A stretch of DNA of 64,000 nucleotides from Mycolicibacterium hodleri (GTDB lineage Bacteria > Actinomycetota > Actinomycetes > Mycobacteriales > Mycobacteriaceae), in NCBI RefSeq assembly GCF_025822245.1, contig NZ_JACKTL010000036.1, forward strand, positions 62,285 through 126,284, in the 5' to 3' direction. The translations under genes and the position numbers were made by a program. Of the stretch, positions 10,364-18,734 are shown piece by piece. Within the stretch, counting starts at the first letter, position 1; every line of letters begins with the position of its first letter. Below the pieces are notes generated by a model. That model was not told the DNA's origin, did not search any database, and worked only from the letters and a program-made list of their open reading frames with translations.

Positions 10364-11644
10364 ATGAGCGATGACGCGCGGTCTCCCCGGGGGTTCTTGC
10401 AGTCCCTCCGCAAGGAAGTGCCCCGGGCACTGACCGGGGGACCGGTCGACGACGACGCCGAGGTCGCGGCGATGCTGCGGGAGCTCGGAATTGCCTTGAT
10501 CGAGTGTGAGCAGCCCACGCATCAGGTGGAGGCGCGCCTCCGGTCGATCGCCAAGAACTACACCGGTGAGACCGTTCGCGTGGTGGTGCTGCCGACGGCC
10601 CTGGTCGTCCAGGTGGGCAACGTGGCCTACGAGGTGGAGACGGTGGTCAACCCCACCACGCAGCTGAACCTGGCCGGGCGGGTCGACGCGATCGCCGAGC
10701 TCGCCGAGTTCGGCGCCATCACCGCCGCCGACGCGGCCCGCGAAGTCGCCGCAGCCCGATCCATGAAGCCGCGGTTCGGTCCGGTGGTCACGGTGATCGG
10801 CTACACGGTCACCACGCTTGGCTTCGGGATGGTGATCAACCCGACCTGGGCGTCGCTGTGGGGATACGTCTTCCTGGGTGCGGTGGTCGGGGCGATCGTC
10901 ATGCTCGGCCGGCCGTTTCCCACCCTGAACGCCGTGCTGCCGACGCTGGCGGCGGCGGTGGTGACGCTGCTGGCGACGTGGTTCGTCGCGGACGCCGCCA
11001 ACGACGGTCTGCTGCGGGTGATCAGCCCACCGCTGGTGGCCCTGCTGCCCGGATTGGCGTTGACGATCGGTGCGATGGAGCTGGCCAGCGCCCAGATGGT
11101 CAGCGGCGCCACCCGGTTGATGTACGGCGTCATGCAGTTGATGCTGCTGGTGTTCGGCGTGGGTATGGGCATTCACCTCGGCGGGGATCTCCTCCCGCAA
11201 CAGCCCTCGGCGCAGATGGGCGGCTGGTCGCTCTACGTCGCGGTGGTCGTGATCGCGATCGGGTTGTACGTCTACCTGTCGGCGCCCAAGGGGTCGTTCG
11301 CATGGCTGGTACTCATCGTCGGTGTCGCCCTCATCGGGCAGAAGGTGGGCGGACTGTTCCTGTCGCCCACGCATTCCGGTGCGCTGGGAGCCTTTCTGGT
11401 GGTGCCCGTCGCCATGCTTGGCGCGCGGATCAAGACCTCGCCACCGGCCATCGTGATGATGCTGGCGGCCTTCTGGGCACTCGTACCGGGGGCGCTGAGC
11501 TTCGAGACGCTCGGCGAGGCCGTGGCCGGAGGTGGCGACATCAGGACGCTCGGCAGCACGGTGGCGGCGATCTTCTCGATCGCCCTGGGCACGCTGGTGG
11601 GGTGGAGCGTGTTCGCGACGATCAATGCGCGGTTGCGGCGGTGA
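10364..11644 (+). CDS. ThrE-like threonine/serine exporter family protein
   Basis: 426 aa. The N-terminal soluble domain (residues ~25-130; LGIALIECEQPTHQVEARLR, VVVLPTALVVQVG) is ThrE/DUF1212 (PF06738). It is followed by about ten membrane helices including the second ThrE_2 half (GMGIHLGG, AFLVVPVAMLGARI). Known: Corynebacterium ThrE exports threonine and serine by proton-motive force; M. tuberculosis Rv3737 is the related protein. Amino-acid export is inferred from the family; the actual substrate is unproven. Convergent with the aldo/keto reductase after a 9-bp gap. Confidence 0.8.
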   Translation: MSDDARSPRGFLQSLRKEVPRALTGGPVDDDAEVAAMLRELGIALIECEQPTHQVEARLRSIAKNYTGETVRVVVLPTALVVQVGNVAYEVETVVNPTTQLNLAGRVDAIAELAEFGAITAADAAREVAAARSMKPRFGPVVTVIGYTVTTLGFGMVINPTWASLWGYVFLGAVVGAIVMLGRPFPTLNAVLPTLAAAVVTLLATWFVADAANDGLLRVISPPLVALLPGLALTIGAMELASAQMVSGATRLMYGVMQLMLLVFGVGMGIHLGGDLLPQQPSAQMGGWSLYVAVVVIAIGLYVYLSAPKGSFAWLVLIVGVALIGQKVGGLFLSPTHSGALGAFLVVPVAMLGARIKTSPPAIVMMLAAFWALVPGALSFETLGEAVAGGGDIRTLGSTVAAIFSIALGTLVGWSVFATINARLRR

Positions 11645-11653
11645 GGGTGTGGG

Positions 11654-12718
11654 TTACACCGTGCGACGCCTCCGCAGGAACGGATCCGTCAGCGCCGGCG
11701 GTTGATAGCCCTGGTCGGCACTCGAGATCGTCACCCCCGGCGGCACGATCTCGTCGATCGCGTCCAGCACGTCGACCGACAGTGTGACCTCGGTGGCGCC
11801 GAGCTGGGACTCCAGGTGCTCCATGGTGCGCGGGCCGATGATCGGCGCCGTGACGGCAGGATGCTGCAGGACGAATGCCAAAGCCAGGTGGACCAGCGAC
11901 ACTCCGGCCTCGTCGGCCAACCGACCCAAGGCGTCGGCGGCGTCGAGCTTGCGTTGATTGTCCGGGCTGTTCAGGTCGAAGCGTGCCGGCATTCGACTGC
12001 GGCGCTTGGACTCTGGCAGGTCCTTGCCCTTGCGGTACCCGCCGGTGAGCCAGCCACCGGCCAGCGGGCTCCACGGCAGCACGCCCATGCCGAACTCCTG
12101 TGCCACGGGCAGAACGTCGGCTTCGATGCCCCGCGCCAGCAGCGAGTAGGGCGGCTGCTCGGTGACGAAACGGCCCACACCCCTTCGCTCGCTGACCCAT
12201 TGGGCCTGGACCATCGCGTGCGCCGGGTAGGTCGACGAGCCGAAGGCGCGAATCTTGCCCTGGCGCTGCAGGTCGGTCAACGCGGCCAGCGTCTCCTCGA
12301 CGTCGGTGTCGGCGTCGGGCCGGTGCACCTGGTAGAGGTCGATCCAGTCGGTGTTCAGCCGGCGCAGGCTGTTCTCGACCTCCCGGACGATCCAGCGTCG
12401 AGAATTGCCACGCTGGTTCGGGTCACCCGCGGTGCCCATCGGCGAATCCACCGGGACCCCCATCTGCCCGTGGAACTTCGTGGCAAGCACGACGTCGTCC
12501 CGCTTGCCGTTGGCCAGCGCCTTGCCGACGATGACCTCCGACTCGCCTTGGGAGTACACGTCGGCGGTGTCGACGAAGTTGACGCCCGCGTCTAGCGCGC
12601 GGTGGATGACCTGGATCGACGTGTCGTGGTCGGGCTCACCCCAGGCGCCGAACATCATGGCGCCCAGACAGAGCGGGCTGACGTGCATTCCGGTCCGGCC
12701 GAGGCTGCGGTAGTCCAT
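11654..12718 (-). CDS. Aldo/keto reductase
   Basis: 354 aa (beta/alpha)8 oxidoreductase. The catalytic tetrad is visible: Asp and Tyr in FVDTADVYSQGESE, Lys in VLATKFH, His in IDLYQVHRPD. LGRTGMHVSPLCLGAMMFG is the standard N-terminus of the GFO/YhdN-like branch, and the NADPH-binding SXXLG-type loop follows ATSQLGATEVTL near the end. It reduces carbonyls with NADPH; the physiological substrate is unknown. The ATG at 12718 has a TAGCAT box 6 nt upstream on the minus strand, so the transcript is probably leaderless. Confidence 0.9.
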   Translation of the reverse strand: MDYRSLGRTGMHVSPLCLGAMMFGAWGEPDHDTSIQVIHRALDAGVNFVDTADVYSQGESEVIVGKALANGKRDDVVLATKFHGQMGVPVDSPMGTAGDPNQRGNSRRWIVREVENSLRRLNTDWIDLYQVHRPDADTDVEETLAALTDLQRQGKIRAFGSSTYPAHAMVQAQWVSERRGVGRFVTEQPPYSLLARGIEADVLPVAQEFGMGVLPWSPLAGGWLTGGYRKGKDLPESKRRSRMPARFDLNSPDNQRKLDAADALGRLADEAGVSLVHLALAFVLQHPAVTAPIIGPRTMEHLESQLGATEVTLSVDVLDAIDEIVPPGVTISSADQGYQPPALTDPFLRRRRTV

Positions 12719-12724
12719 GCGGCG

Positions 12725-12730
12725 ATGCTA
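12725..12730 (-). promoter_or_regulatory. Leaderless-type -10 box for the aldo/keto reductase
   Basis: TAGCAT on the minus strand, 6 nt before the ATG at 12718. Confidence 0.55.
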
Positions 12731-12756
12731 GGCGCGCCTCCTGGCAGTACCGATGA

Positions 12757-12858
12757 TCAGCCCGCCGTCACGTCCTCGACGTAGTGGTCCGACGCGACCA
12801 ATCCCTCGAGCCAGCTCTTCGCTTCGGCGTCATCCGAGCCAGTGTGCGCCCGACGACG
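12757..12858 (-). pseudogene. Possible remnant: C-terminal tail of a lost gene
   Basis: A minus-strand frame of 33 codons ends at a TGA (12757-12759) and reads like a real protein tail (DDAEAKSWLEGLVASDHYVE). Codon third positions are almost all G or C, as in true genes here. There is no start codon and the frame is closed by a stop just upstream (12859-12861). I read it as the leftover end of a deleted gene, but a chance frame cannot be excluded. Confidence 0.3.
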
Positions 12859-12901
12859 TCAACGGCGACCGTCCAGGAAGAGTCGGGCACGGGACACCGA
12901 C

Positions 12902-12907
12902 TACTCT
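12902..12907 (+). promoter_or_regulatory. Leaderless-type -10 box for the 12915 gene
   Basis: TACTCT followed by 7 nt and the ATG at 12915; it supports this start over upstream in-frame codons. Confidence 0.5.
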
Positions 12908-12914
12908 CGACCTC

Positions 12915-13100
12915 ATGCGCATCGCCATTCTGGGCCTGGGAATCGTCGTCGCCTGCTTCGGCGCACTGTGGGCCCTGCAGGGGTTCGGCGTCGTCGGCGG
13001 CAGCCCGATGTCGAACACCACCACGTGGTCGATCATCGGCCCCATCACCGTCGTGATCGGCATTGCCATCGCCGCGTGGGGAGCGCGGCGCCGAAAGTAG
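12915..13100 (+). CDS. Small two-helix membrane protein
   Basis: 61 aa. Helix one: IAILGLGIVVACFGALWALQ; short loop GFGVVGGSPMSNTTTW; helix two: SIIGPITVVIGIAIAAWGA, then a basic RRRK end, giving a hairpin with both ends in the cytoplasm. The start is chosen because of the leaderless -10 box and because the hydrophobic core begins immediately. Small proteins of this pattern are frequent in actinobacteria; no function is known to me. Convergent with the NlpC-like gene across a hairpin. Confidence 0.65.
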   Translation: MRIAILGLGIVVACFGALWALQGFGVVGGSPMSNTTTWSIIGPITVVIGIAIAAWGARRRK

Positions 13101-13190
13101 GCTCGGCTCCGGAGATTTGAAGCTCGCCCTGGTCAGCACCGACACGTGGGCGGCCCGCAGCAACTGTCTCGGACCGAAGCCCCACGGCTG

Positions 13191-13214
13191 CGACCGGACC
13201 GGTGGCGCCGGTCG
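13191..13214. terminator. Bidirectional terminator candidate
   Basis: Inverted repeat CGACCGG / CCGGTCG, 10-nt loop, placed between two convergent genes and touching the stop of the 13217 gene. No T-run. Confidence 0.45.
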
Positions 13215-13216
13215 GC

Positions 13217-13855
13217 CTAGATGGCCGTGGGGCCCGCGTCGGGGGCGGGCGGCAGGTCGGGTGCCGGCGGGGGCAGCTCGGGTCCAGGCGGCGGAGGCGG
13301 CAACTGGTCGGCGACGCCGTCCACCGCAGGGATGTCGGCAGGCCCGGGTGCCGGCGGCGGCGGTGCGAACGGATCGGGTGGTGGCGGCGGCGCCAGCGGA
13401 TCCTGGGCGGGCTCGTCCTGGGCGACCGGGAGGTACATGTGCCGGGTGAACTGTGGTTGGAACGCGCCGCCGCCACCGATGCGGACCCCGCCACCGCTCT
13501 CTCCGGACGACACCGGAGTGCCGTCGGGCAGGGTGACCGCGGTGTGTCCCGAATTCCAGCCGATGTTGAGGGCGCCCGGCTGCGTGCCGTACTGGAAGCC
13601 GCGGGCCAGCAGCGCCTGCTCCTCGTTGCCGGTGTGGAAGCGGTCACCGTAGATCGGGCGGCCGGTGGCAGCATTGGCCACCCACGACGCGAGTCCCGAG
13701 CAATCGGTACCGGACGGTGAGTCGCCGCCCGTGCGGTACGGCGTCCCCGAAACCTGGTTGACCAGAGAAATCAAAGCGGTGGTCGCGATGGCATCGATCA
13801 TGACGTCGGACGGTAGCAACGGATTTTCGGCACCACCAAAATCTGTGGCAGCCAT
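13217..13855 (-). CDS. NlpC/P60-like cysteine hydrolase with proline-rich tail
   Basis: 212 aa from the ATG at 13855; a GTG one codon upstream is equally possible, both behind GGCGAGAAG. Residues ~28-145 look like a papain-like NlpC/P60 fold: SGTPYRTGGDSPSGTDCSGL holds the nucleophile Cys, and WNSGHTAVTLPDGTPV the catalytic His. Residues ~150-212 are almost entirely Pro with Ala, Asp and Glu, as in mycobacterial wall-associated proteins. There is no clear signal peptide, so location is unclear; it may act on peptidoglycan or peptides, or be a tail-module-type enzyme. Activity is inferred from the Cys-His pair only. Confidence 0.65.
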   Translation of the reverse strand: MAATDFGGAENPLLPSDVMIDAIATTALISLVNQVSGTPYRTGGDSPSGTDCSGLASWVANAATGRPIYGDRFHTGNEEQALLARGFQYGTQPGALNIGWNSGHTAVTLPDGTPVSSGESGGGVRIGGGGAFQPQFTRHMYLPVAQDEPAQDPLAPPPPPDPFAPPPPAPGPADIPAVDGVADQLPPPPPGPELPPPAPDLPPAPDAGPTAI

Positions 13856-13858
13856 CAC

Positions 13859-14133
13859 TTCTCGCCGTCAGTCCGGGTCAACTCTCAAATCCCGTTGCGA
13901 GAGAGCCGATCTCGCGTGCCCGATTGCGCTGGAATCGTATTCGGGTGAAGGCGTCGTCGACTCTACGAAACACCATGTCAAAGCGCAAATTCCAGGTTTG
14001 CAACGGGCGAGTGTGGCGGCGCGTCGGCGCGCGTCGTGGACGACCGTCAGCACGGCGACATCGTCGACGTACTTTATCGGTCAAGCAGCCGATGTCGTTC
14101 GGTTACTGGCAGTTTGATGTGTGTGCGGCGCGC
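13859..14133. other. Gene-free stretch between NlpC-like gene and SDR gene
   Basis: 275 bp with lower GC content than its neighbours. Short frames on both strands show no ribosome site or family resemblance. I see no hairpin or repeat worth naming. Confidence 0.4.
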
Positions 14134-14919
14134 TCAACGGAAGACGCCCATTCCTCCGTCGACCATGATGGTCTGACCCGTGATGTAGCCACCGTCGTCA
14201 CCCACCAGGAACGCCACGACAGCCCCAATGTCCTCGTGGATGCGGCCCACCCGCTTGAGGGGCACGCCGCGAACGGCTCGTTCGTAGTCCTTGGGGGCGA
14301 TCTCCTGCCAGAACTGCACGCCGGGGGAGTCGGCGAACGGGCAGACCACGTTCACCCTGATGTTGTCGCGGCCCCATTCCAGCGCCGCGGCCTTCGACAT
14401 GCCCCGAATGGCCTCCTTGGCGCCCGCGTAAGCCGCGAATTGCGACTGACCACCCGTTCCGGAGCCCGAACCGAGGTTGACGACGACGCCGGCGCCGGCC
14501 GCCTTCATCACCGGATGCGCCGCCTGCATCAGGAAGAAGGTCGCCCGCGGCCCCACGTCGAACACCAGGTCGTAGTCGTCGGCGGTGATGTCCGCCAATG
14601 CCTTTGGCTCATTCGTGGCGATCGCATTGTTCACCAGCGCGTCGATGCCGCCCAGCCGCGTCACTGCCGCGTCGACGATTGCGCCCGGGCTGACGGGATC
14701 GCGCAGATCGGCCACCAGGAACTCCGATGACCAACCCTCCCTGGCGAATTCGCCCACCGTCCGCGCGAGCAGGTCCGGCTCGCGGTCGACCAGCAGCACC
14801 GACGCGCCGCGTTCCAGAAGCGCACCGGCGATGCCCTTGCCCACCCCCCGCGCGGCGCCGGTCACGATCACCGCGCGCCCAGACAACGCCCGCGGGTGCG
14901 AGTACGTGCTTGGAATCAT
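14134..14919 (-). CDS. Short-chain dehydrogenase/reductase
   Basis: 261 aa classical SDR. Cofactor motif VTGAARGVGKG (TGxxxGxG) at ~18-28, NNA at ~98 (ALVNNAI), catalytic Ser in NLGSGSG, and YAGAK for the Tyr-xxx-Lys pair. An acidic residue at the end of beta-2 (LLVDREPD) points to NAD(H) rather than NADPH. The ATG at 14919 follows GGGAGAC; the longer open frame is rejected because it would run into the divergent methyltransferase promoter region. Substrate unknown. The frame ends GGMGVFR, and 278 bp without a gene separates it from the NlpC-like gene. Confidence 0.85.
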   Translation of the reverse strand: MIPSTYSHPRALSGRAVIVTGAARGVGKGIAGALLERGASVLLVDREPDLLARTVGEFAREGWSSEFLVADLRDPVSPGAIVDAAVTRLGGIDALVNNAIATNEPKALADITADDYDLVFDVGPRATFFLMQAAHPVMKAAGAGVVVNLGSGSGTGGQSQFAAYAGAKEAIRGMSKAAALEWGRDNIRVNVVCPFADSPGVQFWQEIAPKDYERAVRGVPLKRVGRIHEDIGAVVAFLVGDDGGYITGQTIMVDGGMGVFR

Positions 14920-15126
14920 GTGTCTCCCAACGCCTTCGATTCGCGACGTCGACGCCGTCGCCGCGATGGCGACGCCGACGCCCGGACTGTTCGACGCCAA
15001 CTTACCGGTCCATCGCTCGCCGCATGCGGGTTTCCCCATGGGGCCGTCAGCTCCCTCGGCGGCCGGAAATGTTTCCCCACGCTCCCAGGTGGGCACCGTG
15101 GTAGGGGAACCCGCAGCTAACCCGCG

Positions 15127-15132
15127 TAACCT
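15127..15132 (+). promoter_or_regulatory. Possible -10 element for the methyltransferase gene
   Basis: TAACCT, giving a start of transcription near 15140 and a ~20-nt leader containing GGAGG (15151-15155). A GGAAA-TG-TTTCC inverted repeat (15065-15076) lies ~50 bp upstream. Confidence 0.35.
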
Positions 15133-15160
15133 TGCCGCGGGGCACGACGAGGAGGCATCC

Positions 15161-16039
15161 GTGGCTAACAAGCGCACCAGGTCGGACATGACACCGGCCT
15201 TCGACGACATTCAGGCGCACTACGACCTGTCCGACGAGTTCTTTCGGCTGTTCCTCGACGAGACCCAGACCTACAGCTGCGCCTACTTCGAGCGCGACGA
15301 CATGACGCTGCGGGAGGCGCAGCTCGCCAAGATCGACCTGTCACTGGGCAAGCTGGGGCTCGAACCCGGCATGACGCTGCTGGACATCGGCTGCGGGTGG
15401 GGCGCCACCATCAAGCGCGCCGTCGAGAAGTACGACGTCAACGTGATCGGCCTGACGCTGAGCCGCAACCAGGCCGCGCACGTCGAAACCGTGCTCGCCG
15501 ACATCCAGAGCGACCGGAGTCGCCGCGTCGAGCTACGGGGCTGGGAGGAATTCGACGGCAAGGTCGACCGCATCGTCTCCATCGGCGCCTTCGAACACTT
15601 CGGCTACGACCGGTACGGCCGCTTCTTCGACATGGCGTATCAGGCGATGCCCGACGACGGCGTCATGCTGCTGCACACCATCACCCGGGCCAGTCCGCAG
15701 GATCGGGTGGACAAGAACCTGCCGGTGACGATGACCCTGCTCAAGTTCACCAAGTTCATCGCCGACGAGATCTTCCCCGGCGGTCAGATTCCGGTGATCG
15801 CCGAGGTCGAGAAGTTCGCCGGCGAGGCCGGATTCGAGATCGACCGCATCCACCGGCTTCGGGAGCACTATGCCAAGACCCTCGACATCTGGTCGGCGAC
15901 GCTGGAGTCCAAGCACGACGAGGCCGTCGCCCTCCAGGGCGAGGAGATGTACGAGCGGTACATGAAGTACCTGACGGGATGCTCGAACTTCTTCCACAAG
16001 GGGTACACCGACCTTTGCCAGTTCACGCTGAAGAAGTAG
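15161..16039 (+). CDS. Mycolic-acid/cyclopropane-type SAM methyltransferase
   Basis: 292 aa from GTG at 15161, with GGAGG 5 nt upstream; this length fits the CmaA/MmaA/UmaA family (about 286-302 aa). Family features: HYDLSDEFFRLFLDETQTYS near residue 20, YFERDDMTLREAQLAKIDL, SAM motif LLDIGCGWGAT at ~75-85, GLTLSRNQ, and IGAFEHFGYDRYG with the Glu/His that hold the bicarbonate in cyclopropane synthases. Known: these enzymes introduce cyclopropane, methyl or methoxy groups into meromycolic chains. Which modification this one makes cannot be read from sequence. Convergent with fadD, overlapping 17 bp. Confidence 0.88.
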   Translation: MANKRTRSDMTPAFDDIQAHYDLSDEFFRLFLDETQTYSCAYFERDDMTLREAQLAKIDLSLGKLGLEPGMTLLDIGCGWGATIKRAVEKYDVNVIGLTLSRNQAAHVETVLADIQSDRSRRVELRGWEEFDGKVDRIVSIGAFEHFGYDRYGRFFDMAYQAMPDDGVMLLHTITRASPQDRVDKNLPVTMTLLKFTKFIADEIFPGGQIPVIAEVEKFAGEAGFEIDRIHRLREHYAKTLDIWSATLESKHDEAVALQGEEMYERYMKYLTGCSNFFHKGYTDLCQFTLKK

Positions 16040-17678
16040 CGATCTCCTTGGCCCACCGGTAGTCCGCCTTGCCCGCGGGGGAGCGCACGACCTTCGGGAC
16101 CCTGACGAAGGCCTTCGGGATCTTGTAGCGCGCGATCGCCGTGCGGCACACCTCGACGAGTTCGTCGTCGGTCGCGTCGGCGCCGTCGGCGAACTGCACG
16201 ACGGCGATCACCTCGCTGCCCCAGCGCTCCGACGGACGTCCCACCACGACCACGTCGTAGACGCTCGGGTGCGCGGCGATGGCTCGCTCGACCTCCTCGA
16301 CGAAGATCTTCTCGCCACCGGAGTTGATGGTCACCGAGTCCCGGCCGAGCAACTGAATTCGACCGTCGGACAACACGTTTGCGCGGTCGCCCGGAACCGA
16401 CCAGCGCACCCCGTCGATCGTCGGGAACGTCTTGGCGGTCTTGGCCTCGTCGCCCAGATAGCCGAGCGGGATCAGATCGCGACGGGCCAGCCAGCCCTGG
16501 CCCTCGCCGGGTGCCAGCACCCGGTCGAGTTCGGCCGAGACGACTGCCGTGTCGTGCTGCGGGGTGAACGTGGCGGGCTGCACCTCGGCTCCGGCCGTCG
16601 TCGCCGTGCTCATCTGCGCGCCGGACTCCGAGGCGCCGACCGCGTCCAGCAGCATCAGGTGGGGCAGCGCCGTCAGAAGGCGCTCCCGCACCGTCGGGGA
16701 CAGCGGGGCGCCGCCGTTGGTGATGGTGAACAGGCTGGACAGGTCGTAGTCGCCGGCCTCGATCTCGTCGAGCAGCGGGCGGGCGATCGCGTCGCCGACG
16801 ACCGGCATGCTGAGTACCTTCTCCTCGGCGGCCAGGCGCAGCACCTCGGCGGGCCGCATCCGCTCGACGTCGTCGGGGATGACCACCCGGCCGCCCATGG
16901 TGACCGCGTTGAAGGCCGCCCACTGGGCGGCGCCGTGCATGAACGGCGGAATCATCATCATCGACACCGCTCCCGCGGACGCCCTGGCCTTCTCGGCCAG
17001 CTCCGCGTGGGAGGCGAGCGGCTGGTCGCTGCCCCACGGCCGCCCACCCATCGACGACAGGAAGATGTCGTGCTGGCGCCACAGCACTCCCTTGGGCATG
17101 CCGGTGGTGCCGCCGGTGTAGAGGACGTAGAGGTCGTCGCCCGACGGCGTCGGCAGCCCCTCGGCCGGCGCCAGCGTGGCCAGGATGGTCTCGTAGTCCA
17201 CGGCGCCCGGCAACAGTGGGTGGCCGGAGTGGTCGGCCACCTGGATCAGCACCCGTAGGCGGGGGAGGCGGTCGAGGATGGCGGCCACCCGCGGCGCGAA
17301 CTCCGCCGGGTAGACCAGCGCCTGCGCCCCGGAGTCGGTGAGCAGGTACAGCAGTTCGTCCTCGACGTAGCGGTAGCTGACGTTGAACGGCGCGACGCGG
17401 GACCGGAAGGCGCCGATCATCGATTCGAGGTACTCGTTGCCGTTGCGCAGATAGATGCCGAGGTGGTCCTGGCCGGACTCGTGACCCGCCAGCCCGGCGC
17501 GCTCGGTGTGGCAGCCGAGTCCGACCGACGTCAGATAGTTGGCGAGGCCGTCGACCCGACGGTTCACCTCCGCGTAGGACAGTCGCCGGCCGCGCCACAC
17601 CAGGAACGTCTGATCGGGAATCGCCTCGGCGACCGTGCCGAAGACGTCGGAGAGGTTGAAGTTAGTCCCACTATCCAT
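16023..17678 (-). CDS. Acyl-CoA synthetase (FadD type)
   Basis: 551 aa ANL-superfamily ligase. P-loop LYVLYTGGTTGMPKGVLWR at ~185-203 is diagnostic. SESGAQMSTATT, GWLARRDLIPLGYLGDE and a GRDSVTINSGGEKIFVEEVE hinge/C-domain start follow, and the catalytic Lys is in the terminal VRSPAGKADYRW. Together they define acid activation through an acyl-AMP. The VLWRQHDIF sequence resembles the FadD19/FadD17 branch associated with steroid side chains, but I cannot assign the substrate. A perfect 9-bp inverted repeat lies over the probable promoter. The neighbouring mycolate-type methyltransferase suggests, weakly, a lipid role. Confidence 0.88.
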   Translation of the reverse strand: MDSGTNFNLSDVFGTVAEAIPDQTFLVWRGRRLSYAEVNRRVDGLANYLTSVGLGCHTERAGLAGHESGQDHLGIYLRNGNEYLESMIGAFRSRVAPFNVSYRYVEDELLYLLTDSGAQALVYPAEFAPRVAAILDRLPRLRVLIQVADHSGHPLLPGAVDYETILATLAPAEGLPTPSGDDLYVLYTGGTTGMPKGVLWRQHDIFLSSMGGRPWGSDQPLASHAELAEKARASAGAVSMMMIPPFMHGAAQWAAFNAVTMGGRVVIPDDVERMRPAEVLRLAAEEKVLSMPVVGDAIARPLLDEIEAGDYDLSSLFTITNGGAPLSPTVRERLLTALPHLMLLDAVGASESGAQMSTATTAGAEVQPATFTPQHDTAVVSAELDRVLAPGEGQGWLARRDLIPLGYLGDEAKTAKTFPTIDGVRWSVPGDRANVLSDGRIQLLGRDSVTINSGGEKIFVEEVERAIAAHPSVYDVVVVGRPSERWGSEVIAVVQFADGADATDDELVEVCRTAIARYKIPKAFVRVPKVVRSPAGKADYRWAKEIATSSA

Positions 17679-17684
17679 GAGACC

Positions 17685-17717
17685 CGACCATACAGGCGTC
17701 CGTCATGCGTATGGTCG
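17685..17717. promoter_or_regulatory. Inverted repeat over the fadD promoter
   Basis: CGACCATAC (17685-17693) and GTATGGTCG (17709-17717), perfect 9-bp arms with a 15-nt spacer. The proximal arm contains TATGGT on the minus strand, 8 nt before the fadD ATG and a candidate -10 box. A repressor bound here would block that promoter. It could alternatively end the upstream minus-strand gene. Confidence 0.45.
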
Positions 17718-17729
17718 AGGTTGGCGGGA

Positions 17730-18161
17730 TCAGCCGGGGAAGAAGCCCGCCCCGGTCAGGGTTCCCGGCTGCCAGCCCTGATCGCCGAGGCACACCATCG
17801 GGCGTCCGTCCGGCGCCTGCGCCGCGCCCTTCGGGCCGTCGCACGGCGCCCCGATCTGCTGGACGCCCTTCAGCGGATACGACGACACCCAGAAGCCGGT
17901 GTAGACCGGGGGCCATTGATTGGGAATCCAGTGGCAGACCACCGTCGAACCGCCGCGGCTGCGCCCAAAGGTGAACAGCTGGTAGTTGTCGCACGGCGCG
18001 CCGAGCGACGCCTGGTAGTTCATGCCGGGCACGTCGGTGGCCGACGTGTCGTAGTGACTGGGATCGTCTGGGTACATCGGACCCGGGTCGGCCGCAGCCG
18101 ACGGTGCCAGTGCGATGGCGGCCCCGGCGATCGCCACGGCGACCGTCAGTTCACGAATCAT
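17730..18161 (-). CDS. Small secreted protein, conserved in mycobacteria
   Basis: 143 aa from the ATG at 18161, behind AGGAGG. Signal peptide MIRELTVAVAIAGAAIALAP with cleavage near SAAADP. The mature part has four cysteines (APCDNYQLF, VVCHWIPNQW, APCDGPKG, MVCLGDQGW), suggesting two disulfides, and many Trp/Tyr/Pro residues. The SLGAPCDNY and QQIGAPCDGPKG repeats indicate an internally duplicated fold seen in many small mycobacterial secreted proteins. No known activity. Same strand as fadD, 51 bp upstream of it. Confidence 0.65.
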   Translation of the reverse strand: MIRELTVAVAIAGAAIALAPSAAADPGPMYPDDPSHYDTSATDVPGMNYQASLGAPCDNYQLFTFGRSRGGSTVVCHWIPNQWPPVYTGFWVSSYPLKGVQQIGAPCDGPKGAAQAPDGRPMVCLGDQGWQPGTLTGAGFFPG

Positions 18162-18250
18162 GATGTGGAGCCTCCTGAAGAACACGGCGACGTTGCGGGC
18201 AAAGCGTAGCTGGTCCCGACGACGAGGCGCGTGCTTTCGGGCGAGCCCTC

Positions 18251-18622
18251 CTAGTCGCCGTGCTCCAGCCCGCCGGCGTCGAGCACGCTGACGGCAATCC
18301 CGTACGGCAGGAAGCGGACCTTGCGGCCCGGATCGGTGTTGTTCTTGTTGGCGCGCAAGGCGTCCAACTCGGTCGGGTACACCTCTTCGATATGGGCGCC
18401 ACCCGCCTCGTCGACGGTGTAGATCGACCACACGCCGTCGCCCGTCTCACCCGCGGTCTCGGGTTCGGTCTTCGGACGGGTGCCCTTGGTGAACTCGTCG
18501 AGCAATGTCGCCCACCCCGCTTGCCTGCCCATGCGACCAAGTGCGTCGCGAAGACCGTCGCCGGCCTCCCGCATGACGCGGTCGAGATCCTCGGGGTCGA
18601 TACCGAACGGATTCTGGCTCAT
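18251..18622 (-). CDS. Conserved mycobacterial protein of unknown function
   Basis: 123 aa from the ATG at 18622, which follows GAGGAG; the frame is open further upstream but lies in the divergent promoter region there. N-terminal half is an amphipathic helix region (DPEDLDRVMREAGDGLRDAL), the C-terminal half a small beta domain (GVWSIYTVDEAGGAHIEEVY, VRFLPYGIAVSVLD). Soluble, acidic, no motif I recognise. Confidence 0.6.
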   Translation of the reverse strand: MSQNPFGIDPEDLDRVMREAGDGLRDALGRMGRQAGWATLLDEFTKGTRPKTEPETAGETGDGVWSIYTVDEAGGAHIEEVYPTELDALRANKNNTDPGRKVRFLPYGIAVSVLDAGGLEHGD

Positions 18623-18734
18623 GACGGACTCCTCGTCTGCGCCGACTCGAACTCCCTGGCGCTCCCACCAGTGTGCAGGTCCGAGGCGAAGTTCGCCACG
18701 ACGTTCACCCGGCTGGCGCCGGAGTGGTAAGTGA

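Noticed and set aside
11646..11660. Small hairpin GGTGT/ACACC between the ThrE-like and aldo/keto reductase genes
   Set aside because: Only 5 bp of stem, overlapping a stop codon; not a credible terminator.
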